From: Roseovarius spongiae
Lineage (GTDB): Bacteria > Pseudomonadota > Alphaproteobacteria > Rhodobacterales > Rhodobacteraceae
Assembly (NCBI RefSeq): GCF_003651245.1
Contig: NZ_RAPE01000003.1
Coordinates: 248,001 to 312,000 of the forward strand
DNA length: 64,000 nucleotides
Direction: 5' to 3'
The position numbers and the translations under genes are program-made. Position 1 is the stretch's first letter. Every line of letters begins with the position of its first letter. This document shows, piece after piece, positions 61,695 to 64,000 of the stretch. The notes under the pieces are model-generated. The model was not told the origin of the DNA. It saw nothing but the letters and a program-made list of their open reading frames with translations, and did no database searches.

Positions 61695-62222
61695 TTACTT
61701 GCAGCGCTTCTGCGCCTCTTCCATCGCCGCGGTATACCCCAGGAGCGAGAACGTGTCCTTGGTCTGGGTCCCGCGCGAGGACCGCGCGGTCAGGATTGCG
61801 TCCGCCCCCCGCTTCATCGCCGCGATGATCTTGGCGTCGTCCGACTTGCTGGCCGGCCACGCCCATTCGCCCTCGGTGAACAGCTCGAACTTGGCGCCGT
61901 CGACATTCACCTCGACGGTGGAGCCGGAGGCGAAGGGATAGCCGCCGGTGAACGCGACCTGCCCGGCCACGCCGGCCGCCGGGCGGAAGAACGTCATGAA
62001 CAGGATCTCGCCCCGGCGCACGGCGACCACGCGCCCGCCCTTGGTGTTGACCGACTCGGTCGGGGCCGACACCGCCCAGCACTCCTTGGGATCGGAATCG
62101 ACGAACACGCTCCACGCGGTCTTGGCCGCGACCTGGTTGGTGCTTTCGTCCTGCGCGAACGCGCCCGACGCAAGTATGGAAAGAACCGCGACGCCTGCGC
62201 CGCGCATGAGCCGTGCTACCAT
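61695..62222 (-). CDS. Invasion-associated locus B (IalB) family protein
   Basis: A 175-residue precursor with signal peptide (MVARLMRGAGVAVLSILASGAFAQ). The mature part matches IalB-like proteins: TAWSVFVDSDPKECWAVSAP, a basic VVAVRRGEILFMTFFRP strand and EEAQKRC at the end, giving a pair of cysteines likely in a disulfide. Periplasmic; in Bartonella a relative promotes host-cell invasion, but homologues are widespread in free-living relatives, where the role is unknown. A single gene by spacing. Confidence 0.9.
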   Translation of the reverse strand: MVARLMRGAGVAVLSILASGAFAQDESTNQVAAKTAWSVFVDSDPKECWAVSAPTESVNTKGGRVVAVRRGEILFMTFFRPAAGVAGQVAFTGGYPFASGSTVEVNVDGAKFELFTEGEWAWPASKSDDAKIIAAMKRGADAILTARSSRGTQTKDTFSLLGYTAAMEEAQKRCK

Positions 62223-62404
62223 TTTTGTCCAGCCTCCAAGCTGTCCCTAAACCTCAATCCGCGCCGGTTGCATCCCGCCTGCCGCGGGTATCTACTGGAC
62301 CGGGCTTTGCATTCTCGACAGTGCACCAATAGCCCAAGTGAGACCAGAAACGAAAGAATGAATTGGCGAAAAGTCGCACATGCGTTCGCCAAGGGAGGAT
62401 GAGG

Positions 62405-63400
62405 ATGACCGGACCGGTTCCGATGGTCGGAATTTCACGCGGCCCCCTGGTCGAGAGCGCGCATCTCGGGCAGGCCGTCATCTGCGGCCCCGGCGGCGAG
62501 ATCGTGGAAGCCTGGGGCGACCCGGACGCGCAGGTGCTGCCGCGCTCGTCCTGCAAGATGCTGCAGGCGTTGCCGCTGGTCGAGACGGGCGCGGCCGACC
62601 GGTTCGGCCTGACGCCCGAGCACCTCGCGCTCGCCTGCGCGTCGCATAACGGCGCCGCGATTCACACCGAACGGGTGAATGCGTGGCTGGCCGATCTCGG
62701 CCTCGGCGACGACGATTTCCGCTGCGGCGCGCATATGCCCAAGGACTCGGAGGCGCACAAGGCGCTGCTCTGCTCGGGCGCCGAACCCTGCCAGGCGCAC
62801 AACAACTGCTCAGGCAAGCACGCCGGCTTCCTCAGCGTGACCCGGCATCTCGGCGCCGGACCCGAATACCTGGAGATGGACCATCCGGTCCAGCGCGCGA
62901 TCCTCGCCGCGACCGAGGAACTGACCGGCCTCGCCAGCCCCGGCTACGGCATCGACGGCTGCTCAGCGCCCAACCACATCACGACGCTGCACGGCATGGC
63001 CCGCGCGATGGCCTTCTTCGCGACGGCCGCCGATGGCGCGGACGCGCGCCAGGACGCGGCGGCGCGGCTCTGGCAGGCGATGGTGGCGCATCCCGACCTC
63101 GTCGCCGGCGAGCGGCGCGCCTGCACCGAGTTGATGCGCGCCTGCACCGAGCCGGTCGCGCTCAAGACCGGGGCCGAGGCGTTCTACGTCGCCATCATCC
63201 CGGGCCGCGGGCTCGGCGTCGCGCTCAAGATCGCGGACGGAGCCACGCGGGCGGCGGAATGCGCCATCGCCGCGCTGCTGATCCGGCTCGGCGCGCTCGA
63301 CGCGGATCACCCGGCGGCGCGCAAATACTGCAACGCGCCCATCGTCAACTGGCGCGGAATGGAGACGGGCCGCATCGCGCCCGAGCCCGCGTTGCTGTGA
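62405..63400 (+). CDS. Asparaginase of the asparaginase II (rhizobial-type) family
   Basis: A 331-residue cysteine/serine-rich asparaginase of the PF06089 group found in rhizobia and relatives. Signatures: SSCKMLQALPL, ACASHNG, NNCSGKHAGFLS and GIDGCSAPN. It hydrolyses L-asparagine to aspartate and ammonia. GGGAGG 6 nt before 62405 supports this ATG rather than that at 62399 or further upstream. Single gene with about 180 bp of upstream DNA shared with the divergent ialB-like gene. Confidence 0.93.
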   Translation: MTGPVPMVGISRGPLVESAHLGQAVICGPGGEIVEAWGDPDAQVLPRSSCKMLQALPLVETGAADRFGLTPEHLALACASHNGAAIHTERVNAWLADLGLGDDDFRCGAHMPKDSEAHKALLCSGAEPCQAHNNCSGKHAGFLSVTRHLGAGPEYLEMDHPVQRAILAATEELTGLASPGYGIDGCSAPNHITTLHGMARAMAFFATAADGADARQDAAARLWQAMVAHPDLVAGERRACTELMRACTEPVALKTGAEAFYVAIIPGRGLGVALKIADGATRAAECAIAALLIRLGALDADHPAARKYCNAPIVNWRGMETGRIAPEPALL

Positions 63401-63713
63401 TGCGGATCGGGTGAGCGGGGGCAGCCGCCGCCCTTGCTGCGCGCGTGGAGTTATGGTTTGCGCGCCATTTGATTATCGCGGCGCTGGGCGTTGAGGTCTT
63501 GGGAGGGCGGTGAGCCGTCATTCGCCGCGCTGATCACGAAGGGTGGCCCTGTGCAGATAACAAACTTTGCAAAATACAGTTGTCGGCTCAAGGCGAAGCG
63601 CACCGGCTTTGTATACCACATCCAGAGCTTTGTTGTCCTCCCTTCATAGGGATGGTGCACATTTCATGACCTTACGCACCATCTTTCATGACCTTACGCA
63701 CCATCTTGGTCGT
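63401..63713. other. Transition zone to an A+T-rich segment
   Basis: About 310 bp without a convincing gene. Composition falls from host-like G+C content to A+T-rich around 63530-63600. It contains a pair of direct repeats (63662-63705) and an inverted copy of part of them. This is the likely boundary of an acquired element that continues past the right edge. Confidence 0.5.
63662..63705. repeat. Two adjacent 22-bp direct repeats
   Basis: A 22-bp unit beginning TTTCATGACCTTACG and ending GCACCATC occurs twice head-to-tail (63662-63683, 63684-63705). GATGGTGC at 63652-63659 is the inverse of its end. On the minus strand each copy would encode MVRKVMK from an ATG. It may be a duplicated translation start or an end of a mobile element. 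Confidence 0.75.
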
Positions 63714-64000
63714 TCAACTGGCCTTCGAACCTGAAGGTTTATTGTCCTTGCGCGCATCGATGAGAACAATGTCTTTGCTGTCTTCGAGACCAAGCCGCTT
63801 CAATATTCGCTGAACGCGAGTCAACTGTGAATACGAGAAGTAAACAATGGCCTTTATAGCGCGCTGCGCATCTGATGATGCTTGATATATGTCAGTTTGT
63901 TTTTTGAGATTCATCTCAAGTTTTGTGTTTTTTGCCAGCTTCATCTCGACCAGCGTCTTTTCTCTACCGCGGGATATTTTGAAGTCAACCGGCCCGCGAC
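63714..64000 (-). CDS. C-terminal part of a protein with a PD-(D/E)XK nuclease-like motif, truncated by the window
   Basis: The open frame enters from the right edge and ends at 63714; 95 residues are visible. RGPVDFKISRGREKTLVEMKLAKN shows the PxDF...ExK arrangement of the PD-(D/E)XK phosphodiesterase superfamily (Asp in GPVDF, Glu and Lys in VEMKLAKN). The remaining part (QTDIYQASSDAQRAIKAIVYFS; DIVLIDARKDNKPSGSKAS) resembles C-termini of nuclease proteins found in defence and mobile loci. A+T content is high and codon use differs from the rest of the window. An in-frame ATG at 63944 exists but the similarity extends upstream of it, so the true start lies outside. Confidence 0.65.
   Translation of the reverse strand, partial: RGPVDFKISRGREKTLVEMKLAKNTKLEMNLKKQTDIYQASSDAQRAIKAIVYFSYSQLTRVQRILKRLGLEDSKDIVLIDARKDNKPSGSKAS

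Noticed and set aside
63451..63660. Minus-strand open frame of 69 codons before the right-edge gene
   Set aside because: No ribosome-binding site, no recognisable similarity and a mixed composition; more likely non-coding boundary DNA.

Overview
The window is chromosomal DNA of an alphaproteobacterium, most likely a roseobacter-type member of the Rhodobacteraceae. This rests on the high G+C content, the MipZ division-site ATPase, the DUF1013/TrcR cell-cycle regulator, COQ9, a petABC (fbcFBC) cytochrome bc1 operon, TRAP and dipeptide-type ABC uptake systems, Hint-domain secreted proteins and GGAAC-N16/17-CGTT promoters typical of the alphaproteobacterial general stress sigma factor EcfG. No complete insertion sequence, prophage or CRISPR array is visible.

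Layout. 1-5.3 kb: the start of alkB, then dnaK-dnaJ behind a heat-shock-type promoter, a small stress protein with an EcfG promoter, DUF488 and mipZ. 5.4-10.5 kb: folate salvage enzyme, EamA exporter, glucokinase and parE. Directly after parE sits one A+T-rich AAA ATPase gene (10.46-11.74 kb) that looks acquired. 12-23.4 kb: housekeeping genes (phosphatase, metallopeptidase, dnaX-ybaB-recR, trcR, RNase T2, sialidase-like protein, quinone oxidoreductase, COQ9, rpsU).

23.5-39.3 kb is a catabolic and uptake region. A tightly packed six-gene minus-strand operon encodes two histone-deacetylase-family amidohydrolases, a ThDP enzyme, an M20 deacylase, an APH-type small-molecule kinase and a class III PLP enzyme. 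A divergent operon encodes a dipeptide/opine-type ABC importer, and a TRAP transporter (dctQMP) follows. Together they suggest import, deacylation, phosphorylation and phospho-lyase or transaminase breakdown of an N-acylated amino compound. The substrate is not known from sequence.

39.5-45.6 kb: an orphan NepR-like anti-sigma gene with its own EcfG promoter, a glutaredoxin-MauE fusion and the bc1 complex. 46-56 kb: an outer-membrane barrel, mtaB, and lysine/diaminopimelate genes (dapF, dapE, dapD) around tRNA-Lys, interrupted by two coupled Hint-domain genes with a structured leader and by the stress gene glsB. 56.5-63.4 kb: a LOG-family gene, two tandem paralogous small unknown genes, rlmN, a CAP-domain protein with four 108-residue repeats, an IalB-like protein and a type II asparaginase. 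The right edge (63.5-64 kb) turns A+T-rich and holds the 3' end of a gene with a PD-(D/E)XK nuclease-like motif, next to short direct repeats: the start of an accessory region outside the window.
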